DNA of 64,000 bases from Peptoniphilus_B koenoeneniae (GTDB lineage: Bacteria > Bacillota > Clostridia > Tissierellales > Peptoniphilaceae), in assembly GCF_030812875.1 (NCBI RefSeq), contig NZ_JAUSTN010000003.1, positions 62,001-126,000 on the forward strand. Reading direction: 5' to 3'. Positions 34,385 to 42,715 of the stretch are shown piece after piece (the stretch's first letter is position 1; every line of letters begins with the position of its first letter). The notes under the pieces were generated by a model. It saw only the letters and a program-made list of their open reading frames with translations. It did no database searches and was not told the DNA's origin. The position numbers and the translations under genes are program-made.

Positions 34385-34659
34385 TAATCTTTCTTAAGCC
34401 CTTTCATAACTTTCTCTCCAACTAATTGAGGCGTTGCATTATAGATAATTTCATCATCTATTATTACAATGGGAGCTACATTTGTATCTGACCTCTTGCA
34501 TAAATCAAGACATTTTGAGCAATTGACTTCTATACCTTCGGAATCACAAATTTCAGAATCTGGTCCACAAAGATCGTCAATTATGTATTCAAGTTGATCA
34601 TAAATAGCATTGGCACCCATAAGGGTACAACGCGAACCCATACATACTGTTACTTTCAT
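34384..34659 (-). CDS. NuoE-like [2Fe-2S] thioredoxin-fold protein
   Basis: A 91-residue protein with four cysteines in the pattern CMGSRC ... CSKCLDLC plus others, ending in IYNATPQLVGEKV. This is the thioredoxin-like ferredoxin fold of NuoE/HndA, here as a stand-alone subunit. It should pass electrons between a reductant and the hydrogenase-like protein encoded directly downstream. An AGGAGG site precedes it. Confidence 0.82.
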   Translation of the reverse strand: MKVTVCMGSRCTLMGANAIYDQLEYIIDDLCGPDSEICDSEGIEVNCSKCLDLCKRSDTNVAPIVIIDDEIIYNATPQLVGEKVMKGLKKD

Positions 34660-34745
34660 AAATAAACCTCCTTATTTTTATTATAACAGACAAGTTAACT
34701 TTAATATGAATAATTTTAAAATAAGTTAAGAAACTTAAGTATATT

Positions 34746-34774
34746 TAAAAAATCCCCGGCTTATTTGCCGAGGA
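34746..34774 (-). terminator. terminator after uxaC
   Basis: TCCTCGGC pairs with GCCGGGGA on the minus strand, followed by six T. Confidence 0.85.
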
Positions 34775-34792
34775 CTTAAAATTATTTTAAAT

Positions 34793-36187
34793 TTATTTTA
34801 TTATAAAATCTTTAGAATTTTTAAAACTTATATCTTTAACCATTTGTCCTAAAAATTCTTCATCCCATGGATATTCTCCCAGTTCTACATACTCTCCAAC
34901 TAAATTACACATAATTCTTCTAAAGTATTCGTGTCTTGGATAAGATAAGAAAGATCTTGAATCAGTTAGCATTCCTACAAATTTTGAAAATACACTTGTT
35001 GATGCAAGAGTTCTCATTTGATTTATCATTCCATCTTTATGATCTAAAAACCACCAGGCAGTACCGATTTGTACTTTCATTTCTCCTTCTTTTTCTCCTT
35101 GGAAGGATCCTCCGATGGTTGAAAGAGAATATAAATCCTTGGGGTTTAAGCTGAAAAGTAAAGTTTTTGGCAGCCCCCTATCATTCATGGCACTTAAAAG
35201 TTTTGAAATTTTTTCTGCTATTTTTTCATCGTGAACTGCATCGTAACCTGTGTCAGGTCCTAACTTTTCAAACATTTTTTCGTTGTTGTTTCTTATTGCT
35301 TGAATGTGAAGCTCCATAGTCCAGTTGCGTTTACAGTATTCCTCTGACAAAAATAACATTAGTTCTGTCATATAAGCTTCGATTTCCATATCTGTAAGCT
35401 TTTGACCTTGCAAAGCTTTTTGGAAAACTTTATTTAATTCTTCTTTATTTAACCTTGCAAAGGGAACTCTGGACAAACCATGATCTGATGCACAGGCTCC
35501 ATTTTGGTCAAAGTATTGGATCCTAAAAAGAAGAGCACTTTTTAAAGAATCTATATCTTTAATTTCTAAACCTGATACTTTTGAAAGCTCATCTATATAA
35601 TTTTTAAAAGAAGCATCTTCAATTTTTAAAGCCTTATCTGGTCTAAAGGCAGGAATAACTTTTGTTTCAAAATCACTTTCTTTTAAAAGCTTATGGTATT
35701 TCAAATCATCAAGAGGATCATTTGTTGTACAAACTCCCCACACATTACTTTTTGAAATCAATGCCCTTGGTGAAAAATCATCCCTTTGTAAAAGTTCATT
35801 ACATTTTTCCCAAATCTCTTTGCAAGTTTTAGGGCTTAATGTTTCTTCTATGCCAAAAAAGTTTTTAAGCTCAAGATGGGTCCAATGGTAAAGAGGGTTG
35901 CCTATTAAATTTGGAACAACTTTTGCCCAAGCTTCAAACTTTTCATAATCTGATGCATTTCCAGTAATTCTTTTTTCCTCTATACCGTAAGCACGCATAA
36001 CTCTCCACTTGTAGTGGTCTCCACCAAGCCAAGCTTGAGTTATATTTTTAAATTTTTTATTTTCATAAATTTCTTTTGCTTCAAGGTGACAGTGAAAATC
36101 AAATATAGGTTGATCCTTTGCGTAATCAAAATATAATTTCTTTCCATATTCATTCCTAAGCATAAAATTATCGTCTAAAAATTTCAT
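34793..36187 (-). CDS. uxaC: glucuronate isomerase UxaC
   Basis: A 464-residue uronate isomerase that interconverts glucuronate and fructuronate (or galacturonate and tagaturonate). Family landmarks are PIFDFHCHLEAKEI near the start (HxH metal site), WRVMRAYGI, TNDPLDDL, MTELMLFLSEEYCKRNWTMELHIQAIRNNN, and MLTDSRSFLSYPRHEYFRRI near the end. No other uronate gene (uxuA, uxaB, kdgK) is adjacent. The GPH-type transporter 4 kb away could be functionally linked, but this is a guess. Confidence 0.93.
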   Translation of the reverse strand: MKFLDDNFMLRNEYGKKLYFDYAKDQPIFDFHCHLEAKEIYENKKFKNITQAWLGGDHYKWRVMRAYGIEEKRITGNASDYEKFEAWAKVVPNLIGNPLYHWTHLELKNFFGIEETLSPKTCKEIWEKCNELLQRDDFSPRALISKSNVWGVCTTNDPLDDLKYHKLLKESDFETKVIPAFRPDKALKIEDASFKNYIDELSKVSGLEIKDIDSLKSALLFRIQYFDQNGACASDHGLSRVPFARLNKEELNKVFQKALQGQKLTDMEIEAYMTELMLFLSEEYCKRNWTMELHIQAIRNNNEKMFEKLGPDTGYDAVHDEKIAEKISKLLSAMNDRGLPKTLLFSLNPKDLYSLSTIGGSFQGEKEGEMKVQIGTAWWFLDHKDGMINQMRTLASTSVFSKFVGMLTDSRSFLSYPRHEYFRRIMCNLVGEYVELGEYPWDEEFLGQMVKDISFKNSKDFIIK

Positions 36188-36241
36188 ATTACCTCCATTT
36201 ATTACTAGTTGATTTTATCACAGGCTTTTAAAAATGTCAGT

Positions 36242-38716
36242 TTATATTATTTGAACTTTGCCTTCTTCATCAATAATAAGTTTTGAGTCTGGTTTTAATT
36301 TTCCTTCAAGGCTTAACAGGGAAATTTGTGTTACTATCTCATTTTCTATAAATCTTTTTACTATTCTTGCCCCAAAATCCTCACTCATAAGTTCTTTTGC
36401 AAGTTTTTTAGTGTTTAAATCATCCCAAGTAAGTTCAACGCCTCTTTCAATTAAGTCTTTTTTTAATTCACGAAGATTTAAAGTTAAAATTTTTTCCGTT
36501 TCTTCCAAAGTGAAAGATTTAAAATTATAAACTTCATCAACATGATTTAAAATTTCCTTATTTTCTATCTCACTTGAACTTGTTAAAAGAACAAGGGTGT
36601 TTTTAAAGTCAATTAATTTTCCCTTATTGTCAGTAATTTTTCCATCTTCAATAATTTGAATGATGATGCCTAAAACTTCTCTGTCTGCAACTTCTATATC
36701 TTCAAAGAGTAAGACGGAATAGGGTTTTGTCCTTACTGCTTCTGTTAAAATTCCTCCGGCTTCATGGCCTACATATCCTGGAGGAGCTCCTATTAATTTT
36801 GTAACTGAAGATTTATCTGTAAATTCACTCATTTCAAATGTTAAAAGTGATTTTTCATCAAACAATTGATCGGCTAAAACTTTTCCTATATAAGATTTTC
36901 CCGTTCCAGATGGGCCTTTTAGTAAAAAAGCTCCTATGGGGTCTTCTTTATTTAACAAACCACTTTTTGATCTTATGATGGCCTTAATTATTCCATCTAC
37001 TGCTTCTTCTTGACCTACAAAGTGAGATTTAACATTTTCTTTTAATTTTTTTATTCTGTCAATTTCTTTTTCATTTAAAGTTGAAAGAGCGATTCCTGTG
37101 AGTCTTGAAAGAACTCCCTTTATTTCTTCTTCTCCAACTTCAAAATTTATAGGATAGTAGGGCTTTTCAATTTCATATTTTTTTAATTTTTCTTTTCTAT
37201 CTTCAATTTCTTTTTCATATTTTCCGACTTTTTCAAAATCTCTGTTTCCTATGGCGGATTCCAAATTTTCATTTAAAATATCAAGACCCATTTTAAGATC
37301 TGAAATGTCATTTAGCCTATCCACTTCTTTTTGCCAAAGATCTTTTTTATTATTGTATTCTTCATTTAAGATTTTTAAGTTTTCTTCAATGATTTTAAGA
37401 CGATTTTTTGTAAGTTTATCTTCTTCCCTTGAAAGAGATGCTTTTTCCAGCTCTAGTCTTGTGATTTTTCTATTCATTTCATCAAGTTCTGAAGGCATGG
37501 AATCTATACTCATTCTTAAAAGTGCTGAAGCTTCATCTATTAAATCTATGGCCTTATCTGGTAAAAATCTTTCAGTTAAATATCTCTTTGAAAGTTTTAC
37601 TGCAGAAACTATTGCTGAATCTGTAATTTTAACTTTATGATGGGATTCGTATTTATTTTTTACTCCTCTTAAAATAGAAATTGATGCTTCTTCAGAAGGT
37701 TCTTCTATTAAAACTTTTTGAAATCTTCTTTCTAAAGCTCTATCTTTTTCTATGAATTTTCTATATTCATCTATGGTTGTTGCCCCGATTGTAAGGATTT
37801 CTCCCCTTGCGAGCATGGGTTTTAAAATATTTGATGTGTCAAGAGATCCTGAAGTTGATCCTGAGCCTATAATGTTATGAATTTCATCTATAAATAAAAT
37901 TATTTTCCCTTGAGATTCTTTTATTATTTCTAAAAGTTTTTTAAATCTCTCTTCAAAATCTCCCCTAAATTTTGCTCCTGCTATTAATGATGCCATATCA
38001 AGAGAAAATACAATTTTATCTCTTAATAAAGTTGGAACGTCATTTTTTGCAATTCTTTGAACAAGGCCTTCAACTATTGCTGTTTTTCCAACTCCAGCTT
38101 CTCCTATTAAAACAGGATTATTTTTTATTCTTCTTGAAAGAATTCTTATTAAGCTTAAAGTTTCTTCATCTCTTCCTATTATGGGATCAAGTTTTCCTTC
38201 TTTTGCTTCTAAAGTTAAATTCCTTCCATATTTTGAAAGAACCTTTATTTGTTCTTCTGACAGACCATCAGCATCAACATCGGTAAATTTTTTCATAAGC
38301 TCATTTCTTAAACTTATATAATCTATACCGAAATCTTTAGCAATTGCCTGGGAACTTGTTTTATCTTCTCTTAATATGGCAAGAAAAAGTTGAGGAAGTC
38401 TTACATAAGATTCATACATATTTCTTGCTATTTCTTCAGAATTAATAATAATTCTTTGATAGGGTCTTGAATAATATAAATTTGTAAGTCCCTTTGATGA
38501 TCTTAATTTTTCTATTGCTTCAGTTATCTTATTTTCAAATTCAAGTAAATTTACACCCATTTTGGAGAGGGTTTTTAATAAATCCGTTCCCTTATTTCTT
38601 AAAATTGCAAGAGTCAAATGTAAATCAGTAACTTCTGCATTTTCATATCTGATTGCAATGTTTTGAGCATCTTTAAAAACTTGAACTACAAGTTGTGAAA
38701 ATTTTTCTGCGTTCAT
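36242..38716 (-). CDS. ClpB-like Hsp100 protein with degenerate second ATPase
   Basis: An 824-residue two-AAA protein with N-domain repeats (1-150), a normal first AAA module (GEAGVGKT, FIDEIHNIIGSG, GATT, Arg finger in ALERRF), and a coiled-coil middle domain at about 400-520 of ClpB length. The second module keeps Walker A (GPSGTGKS) and the pore loop GYVG, but Walker B reads LLFEDIE where LLFDEIE is usual, sensor-1 TSN reads TSS, about 40 residues are missing before the arginine finger, and NR(V/I)DE reads NHVDE. It is probably a disaggregase or remodeler driven by one active ring. No CtsR operator is visible upstream. Confidence 0.82.
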   Translation of the reverse strand: MNAEKFSQLVVQVFKDAQNIAIRYENAEVTDLHLTLAILRNKGTDLLKTLSKMGVNLLEFENKITEAIEKLRSSKGLTNLYYSRPYQRIIINSEEIARNMYESYVRLPQLFLAILREDKTSSQAIAKDFGIDYISLRNELMKKFTDVDADGLSEEQIKVLSKYGRNLTLEAKEGKLDPIIGRDEETLSLIRILSRRIKNNPVLIGEAGVGKTAIVEGLVQRIAKNDVPTLLRDKIVFSLDMASLIAGAKFRGDFEERFKKLLEIIKESQGKIILFIDEIHNIIGSGSTSGSLDTSNILKPMLARGEILTIGATTIDEYRKFIEKDRALERRFQKVLIEEPSEEASISILRGVKNKYESHHKVKITDSAIVSAVKLSKRYLTERFLPDKAIDLIDEASALLRMSIDSMPSELDEMNRKITRLELEKASLSREEDKLTKNRLKIIEENLKILNEEYNNKKDLWQKEVDRLNDISDLKMGLDILNENLESAIGNRDFEKVGKYEKEIEDRKEKLKKYEIEKPYYPINFEVGEEEIKGVLSRLTGIALSTLNEKEIDRIKKLKENVKSHFVGQEEAVDGIIKAIIRSKSGLLNKEDPIGAFLLKGPSGTGKSYIGKVLADQLFDEKSLLTFEMSEFTDKSSVTKLIGAPPGYVGHEAGGILTEAVRTKPYSVLLFEDIEVADREVLGIIIQIIEDGKITDNKGKLIDFKNTLVLLTSSSEIENKEILNHVDEVYNFKSFTLEETEKILTLNLRELKKDLIERGVELTWDDLNTKKLAKELMSEDFGARIVKRFIENEIVTQISLLSLEGKLKPDSKLIIDEEGKVQII

Positions 38717-38741
38717 AAATCCCCCTTTCCTTTAAAATAAT

Positions 38742-38770
38742 TTAAAAAAAGGACCCTAGGGCCCCCTTTA
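38742..38770 (-). terminator. terminator after the Gate-domain gene
   Basis: AAAGG...CCTTT stem around a CCCTAGGG core; on the minus strand a run of T follows. Confidence 0.6.
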
Positions 38771-38775
38771 AATAG

Positions 38776-39933
38776 TTATAAAAACATCATAATAATATGT
38801 GCTGCAATACCTGCGCAAAAACCGCCTATAGTGTGAGATATTATTGCATTACCTGTCATTTCTTTTGTTCCAAGAGCATCCATCATGGCAATATGAGTTG
38901 ATAAATATCCGCTCCAGCACATACAAATTGCAGTAAATACAGCTATATCATTTGCAGTTATTGCACCTTTACCTGCCATTTCAGCAACTATTCCAATTGC
39001 TGCACCACTTGAGCCTAAAGCTGTAATAGGCACTGCTATTGCTTGTGGATTTGTAAATCCAAATAGGGGTTCCAAAATAATATTAAGTTTTTCTCCAAGT
39101 AGAGGGAGAACAGCTATACCTTGATTTGCGGAACCGTTATAGACTCCTGCATCTCCTGTTCCATTTGTAAGCATAATTACTATTGTACAAATAATAACTA
39201 CACCTGGAATTATTGAAATACCCATATCTATGCCGACTTTACCTCCGTCGAGAAGGGCTTGAATAAAACGAGAACCGACTGATCCTTCTCTTACTCTTCT
39301 CATTCCGTGCGGAATGGGGTCAGCTAAAGATGAAGAAACATATTCTTCAGTTCCGTAATATTTTTTAGTTTTTCTAAGCATAAGTCTTACTGAAACAATA
39401 CTTCCTACGATAGCTCCTATGTTTCCAACTAAAGCACCCTTAATAGCTCCATCAATTTTAAATCCCATCATAGTTGTTGTAACTATTAAACCCATTCCAA
39501 ATGCCGTACCTAAATTTGTAAGAGCAGGCATCTGATATTTTTTAAAATATTGTCTGAAGTTATCATCATGGGCTAGTGTAAGAATAGCAGGGTTATCTGA
39601 CATGTAGCAATTTAACATTCCAAGAGAACTTGCCCCTGGTAAGTCATATATAGGCTTCATTATTTTACTTAATAAGGTATTTATAAGTGCGATTACTCCA
39701 AATTCAGAAAATATTCCTGACACTCCACCGGCAAGAACTGCAACTGCCATTAAATACCAACAGGTGTTCATGAGCAAATCATAACCTGTAAGCATCATTG
39801 TCTTTATCATATTTGTTCCGCCCATTTGTCGTCCCATATAGATAAAGAAAGCAAAGAACAGCACTAAAAATATAACTGCTTCCAAGCCAACTTCTTTTTT
39901 AAAGCCCGGAATTTTGTTTTCTTTTTTGTCCAT
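38776..39933 (-). CDS. Gate (nucleoside-recognition)-domain membrane protein
   Basis: A 385-residue membrane protein with roughly nine helices and two Gate-like halves (GGVSGIFSEFGVIALINTLLSKIMKPIYDLPGASSLGMLNCYMSDNP, and PITALGSSGAAIGIVAEMAGKG...). Such proteins (YjiH/YjiG/Spore maturation A/B relatives) are putative transporters of uncertain substrate. It is the third gene downstream of ornithine carbamoyltransferase and an AGCS carrier, so transport of an amino acid or its product is likely. A terminator-like hairpin separates it from the carrier. Confidence 0.72.
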   Translation of the reverse strand: MDKKENKIPGFKKEVGLEAVIFLVLFFAFFIYMGRQMGGTNMIKTMMLTGYDLLMNTCWYLMAVAVLAGGVSGIFSEFGVIALINTLLSKIMKPIYDLPGASSLGMLNCYMSDNPAILTLAHDDNFRQYFKKYQMPALTNLGTAFGMGLIVTTTMMGFKIDGAIKGALVGNIGAIVGSIVSVRLMLRKTKKYYGTEEYVSSSLADPIPHGMRRVREGSVGSRFIQALLDGGKVGIDMGISIIPGVVIICTIVIMLTNGTGDAGVYNGSANQGIAVLPLLGEKLNIILEPLFGFTNPQAIAVPITALGSSGAAIGIVAEMAGKGAITANDIAVFTAICMCWSGYLSTHIAMMDALGTKEMTGNAIISHTIGGFCAGIAAHIIMMFL

Positions 39934-39977
39934 CTTTTCTCCTATTTCAAATAAATTTTTTTAAATGTTTTTAATTT

Positions 39978-40004
39978 AAAACACCCGGCCTTAACCGGAT
40001 GTTT
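39978..40004 (-). terminator. hairpin between the AGCS and Gate genes
   Basis: AAACAtCCGG pairs with CCGGgTGTTT, with a short T run on the minus strand; probably a partial terminator. Confidence 0.6.
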
Positions 40005-40035
40005 TAATTAAAACTTTTTCTTTTTTTATTTTTAA

Positions 40036-41403
40036 CTATTTTTTTGCTCCTGGATAGAATTTAGGATTATTAAAGAAGTCAGCTGCGATTTCCTTAACTT
40101 CTCCACTGAGCATTACCATACCGCACATGTTGACAAATACTACAAGACCAAGTGTAAAGTCTAAGAATACACCTGCGTTTTCAAATGATACGAATCCACC
40201 AAGTAGAACCATACCACAAGCAATAAGTCTCATAATCTTTCCAACAGCTGTACCGAATAGGTATTCACCTTGTTTTTCACAATAGAATACAATTACTATA
40301 ATTGTTGAAAGAACAAATAGGAATAGTGAAATAGCTATAACAGCAGTTCCTATGTTACCGAAAGCTGTGTTGAATGCTCTTTCTACTGCAATTCCTCTAT
40401 TTGCTTCATCATGCCAGTTGTCAGTTACAAGAACTACTAAAACTGAAATTGAACATACGATAATAGTGTCGGAAATAACTTCAAATATACCCCACATACC
40501 TTGACGAGCTGGGTGGTCTGTTATTGCAGTTGCGTGTGCATAAGGAGCAGAACCCATACCTGCTTCGTTTGAGTAACATCCTCTTGCCATACCTGCTTTA
40601 ATAGCAGCTGCAAGGGTTGCTCCACCAATTCCTCCTGCTACTGATTGAGGATTGAAAGCTCCCTCAAAGATTACAGCAATTGCATGAGGAAGTTGTCCTA
40701 TGTGCATAATTATAATGATTATTCCAAAAATTATATATAGGCCTGCCATTAGAGGTACCATTTTTTCAGTTACTTGTCCGATTCTCTTAATTCCACCGTA
40801 AGCTACAAGAACTACTAATATTAAAATTATAACTGCAGCGATTCTTCTGTCAAGACCTAATTTTTCAAGAGGACCTGCTGCTGAAATAGTTTGTAGAGTA
40901 ATTGATGGAAGGATTTCAATCATAAAGAAGAATGAAACTAAGAATCCCATTATCTTACCAAGTGTTCCGCCTATACCTTTTTTAAATGTATATGAAGGTC
41001 CACCAACGAATTCTCCGTCAGAGTTCTTTTCTCTGTATTTAATACCAAGTACGATTTCACCAAATTTAGTTGCTTGGCCTAAAATACCTGCAACCCACAT
41101 CCAGAAAACAGCTCCAGGACCTGCGGTAAATATAATTGCTGGTGCTACTACTATGTTAGCGGCTCCGATTGATGATGCAAGTGCTGCAGATGCTGCTTGG
41201 AAAGGTGATACTGTACCTTCTCCACCTACTCCTGAGTTAAACATCTTACCAAAAGTTTGTTTTAAAATAAATGGTAAATATCTAAATTGTAAAAATCCGG
41301 TTCTTATTGTTATTAGGATACCTCCACCCATAAGAACTATAAGTATTGGCCAACCCCAGAAAAAGTTAGTTATCGCAATAATAGGTTTTGTTATAGCGTC
41401 CAT
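40036..41403 (-). CDS. AGCS-family sodium/amino acid symporter
   Basis: A 455-residue membrane protein of the alanine-or-glycine:cation symporter family, with about 11 helices. Landmarks are GGGILITIRTGFLQFR, GEGTVSPFQAASAALASSIGAANIV, GGPSYTFKKGIG and ARGCYSNEAGMGSAPYAHA. These carriers usually import Ala or Gly with Na+, sometimes other neutral amino acids. Next to ornithine carbamoyltransferase it may carry citrulline or another amino acid of that pathway; the substrate is inferred only from context. Confidence 0.9.
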   Translation of the reverse strand: MDAITKPIIAITNFFWGWPILIVLMGGGILITIRTGFLQFRYLPFILKQTFGKMFNSGVGGEGTVSPFQAASAALASSIGAANIVVAPAIIFTAGPGAVFWMWVAGILGQATKFGEIVLGIKYREKNSDGEFVGGPSYTFKKGIGGTLGKIMGFLVSFFFMIEILPSITLQTISAAGPLEKLGLDRRIAAVIILILVVLVAYGGIKRIGQVTEKMVPLMAGLYIIFGIIIIIMHIGQLPHAIAVIFEGAFNPQSVAGGIGGATLAAAIKAGMARGCYSNEAGMGSAPYAHATAITDHPARQGMWGIFEVISDTIIVCSISVLVVLVTDNWHDEANRGIAVERAFNTAFGNIGTAVIAISLFLFVLSTIIVIVFYCEKQGEYLFGTAVGKIMRLIACGMVLLGGFVSFENAGVFLDFTLGLVVFVNMCGMVMLSGEVKEIAADFFNNPKFYPGAKK

Positions 41404-41428
41404 AATAATTCCTTTCTTTTTTAAAGGG

Positions 41429-41452
41429 CTCCCTTCTTAATTAAGAAGGGAG
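41429..41452. other. 24-base perfect palindrome between argF/arcB and the AGCS gene
   Basis: CTCCCTTCTTAA followed by its exact reverse complement. There is no T run after it in the minus direction, so it is more likely an mRNA stabilising or processing hairpin (or a protein-binding site) than a terminator. Confidence 0.5.
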
Positions 41453-41465
41453 TCAAAATATTTAA

Positions 41466-42467
41466 TTAGCAAAGTGTTGCGTAAACAACAGCCTTGATTG
41501 TGTGCATTCTGTTTTCAGCTTGATCAAAAACAAGTGATTGTCTTGATTCAAATACTTCGTCAGTTACTTCCATTTCCTTTAGGCCGAATTTTTCTTCGAT
41601 GTCTTTTCCAACTTTAGTTTCAGTGTTGTGGAAAGATGGTAGGCAGTGTAGGAAGATTGCCTTTTCATTTGCATTTTCCATAACTTTCTTGTTAACTTGG
41701 TAAGCACCTAAGTGTTTAATTCTTTCTTCCCAAATTTCTTTAGGTTCGCCCATTGATACCCAAATGTCTGTGTAAAGAACATCAGCATTCTTAGTTCCTT
41801 TTTTAACATCATCAGTAACTTCTACTGTGCAGAAGTTTTCTTTTGCAATTTCAGTAGCCATTTCAATTAAGTGTTTTTCAGGCCAGTTTTCTTTTGGTCC
41901 GCAAGCTACGAAATTAACGCCCATTTTAGCACAAGCAATCATTAGAGAATTTGCAACGTTGTTTCTTGCATCTCCCATGAATACAAATTTAAGTCCTTTT
42001 AAATGGCCAAAGTGTTCTTCGATTGTTAAAAGGTCAGCTAACATTTGAGTTGGATGCCATTCATCAGTTAAACCATTCCATACAGGTACTCCTGAATATT
42101 CAGCAAGTTCTTCAACTGCAGTTTGCTTAAATCCTCTGTATTCAATACCGTCAAACATTCTTCCAAGAACTCTTGCAGTATCTTTGATACTTTCTTTATG
42201 TCCCATTTGAGAACCTGTTGGATCTAAGTAAGTAACTCCCATTCCTAAATCATATCCTGCAACTTCAAATGAACAACGAGTTCTTGTTGAAGTTTTTTCG
42301 AATATAATGGCAATATTTTTTCCTTCTAAATATTTGTGAGGTATTCCTGCTCTTTTCATTGATTTAAATTGTTTTGAAAGATCTAAAAGATATCTCATAT
42401 CTTCTGATGTAAAATCAATTAACTTTAAAAAGCTCTTACCTCTAAAATTTTTCGGCATATTACGCAT
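41466..42467 (-). CDS. ornithine carbamoyltransferase
   Basis: A 333-residue enzyme of the ornithine/citrulline interconversion. The carbamoyl-phosphate loop is STRTRCS, followed by the SMG loop variant MGHKESIKDTARVLGRMFDGIEYRG, FMGDARNNVANS, and the ornithine-binding HCLPSFHN. A neighbouring ornithine cyclodeaminase-like pair, a Na+ amino acid carrier and an AraC regulator argue for a catabolic (ArcB-like) role making carbamoyl phosphate, though no arginine deiminase or carbamate kinase is adjacent. AAAAAGGAGA precedes the start. Confidence 0.95.
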   Translation of the reverse strand: MRNMPKNFRGKSFLKLIDFTSEDMRYLLDLSKQFKSMKRAGIPHKYLEGKNIAIIFEKTSTRTRCSFEVAGYDLGMGVTYLDPTGSQMGHKESIKDTARVLGRMFDGIEYRGFKQTAVEELAEYSGVPVWNGLTDEWHPTQMLADLLTIEEHFGHLKGLKFVFMGDARNNVANSLMIACAKMGVNFVACGPKENWPEKHLIEMATEIAKENFCTVEVTDDVKKGTKNADVLYTDIWVSMGEPKEIWEERIKHLGAYQVNKKVMENANEKAIFLHCLPSFHNTETKVGKDIEEKFGLKEMEVTDEVFESRQSLVFDQAENRMHTIKAVVYATLC

Positions 42468-42512
42468 CTCCTTTTTCTTTTTTATAAAATCGTATTCCTA
42501 CAATTTCATTTT

Positions 42513-42541
42513 ACTATATGGCATGGTTTTTAAAAGGACAA
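42513..42541 (-). promoter_or_regulatory. promoter of the ornithine carbamoyltransferase operon
   Basis: On the minus strand TTGTCC (42541-42536), 17 bases, TATAGT (42518-42513), 46 bases before the start codon. It lies in the intergenic region divergent to the AraC gene. Confidence 0.6.
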
Positions 42542-42715
42542 AAACAATTTAAAATTTTGTTTTTAATTGAATGATTTAGCTCTTTATCTTAAAAAAAGTT
42601 TTACAAATTTTTCCTAACTTGGAAATAGAGTGTCTTTTTATATAAATATCTCTTTTTTTATTATAAAATTCTTATTTCCCCTAATTTGATATATAATATA
42701 AAAAAGGAGGTTAAT

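Noticed and set aside
38717..38775. A CtsR operator upstream of the ClpB-like gene
   Set aside because: I looked for RGTCAAA heptads on both strands and found none; the region holds only the upstream terminator and the ribosome binding site.
42468..42715. An ARG box (ArgR operator) before the ornithine carbamoyltransferase gene
   Set aside because: TTGAATGATTTA looks like a half site, but no second half or repeated box is present; too weak in AT-rich sequence.
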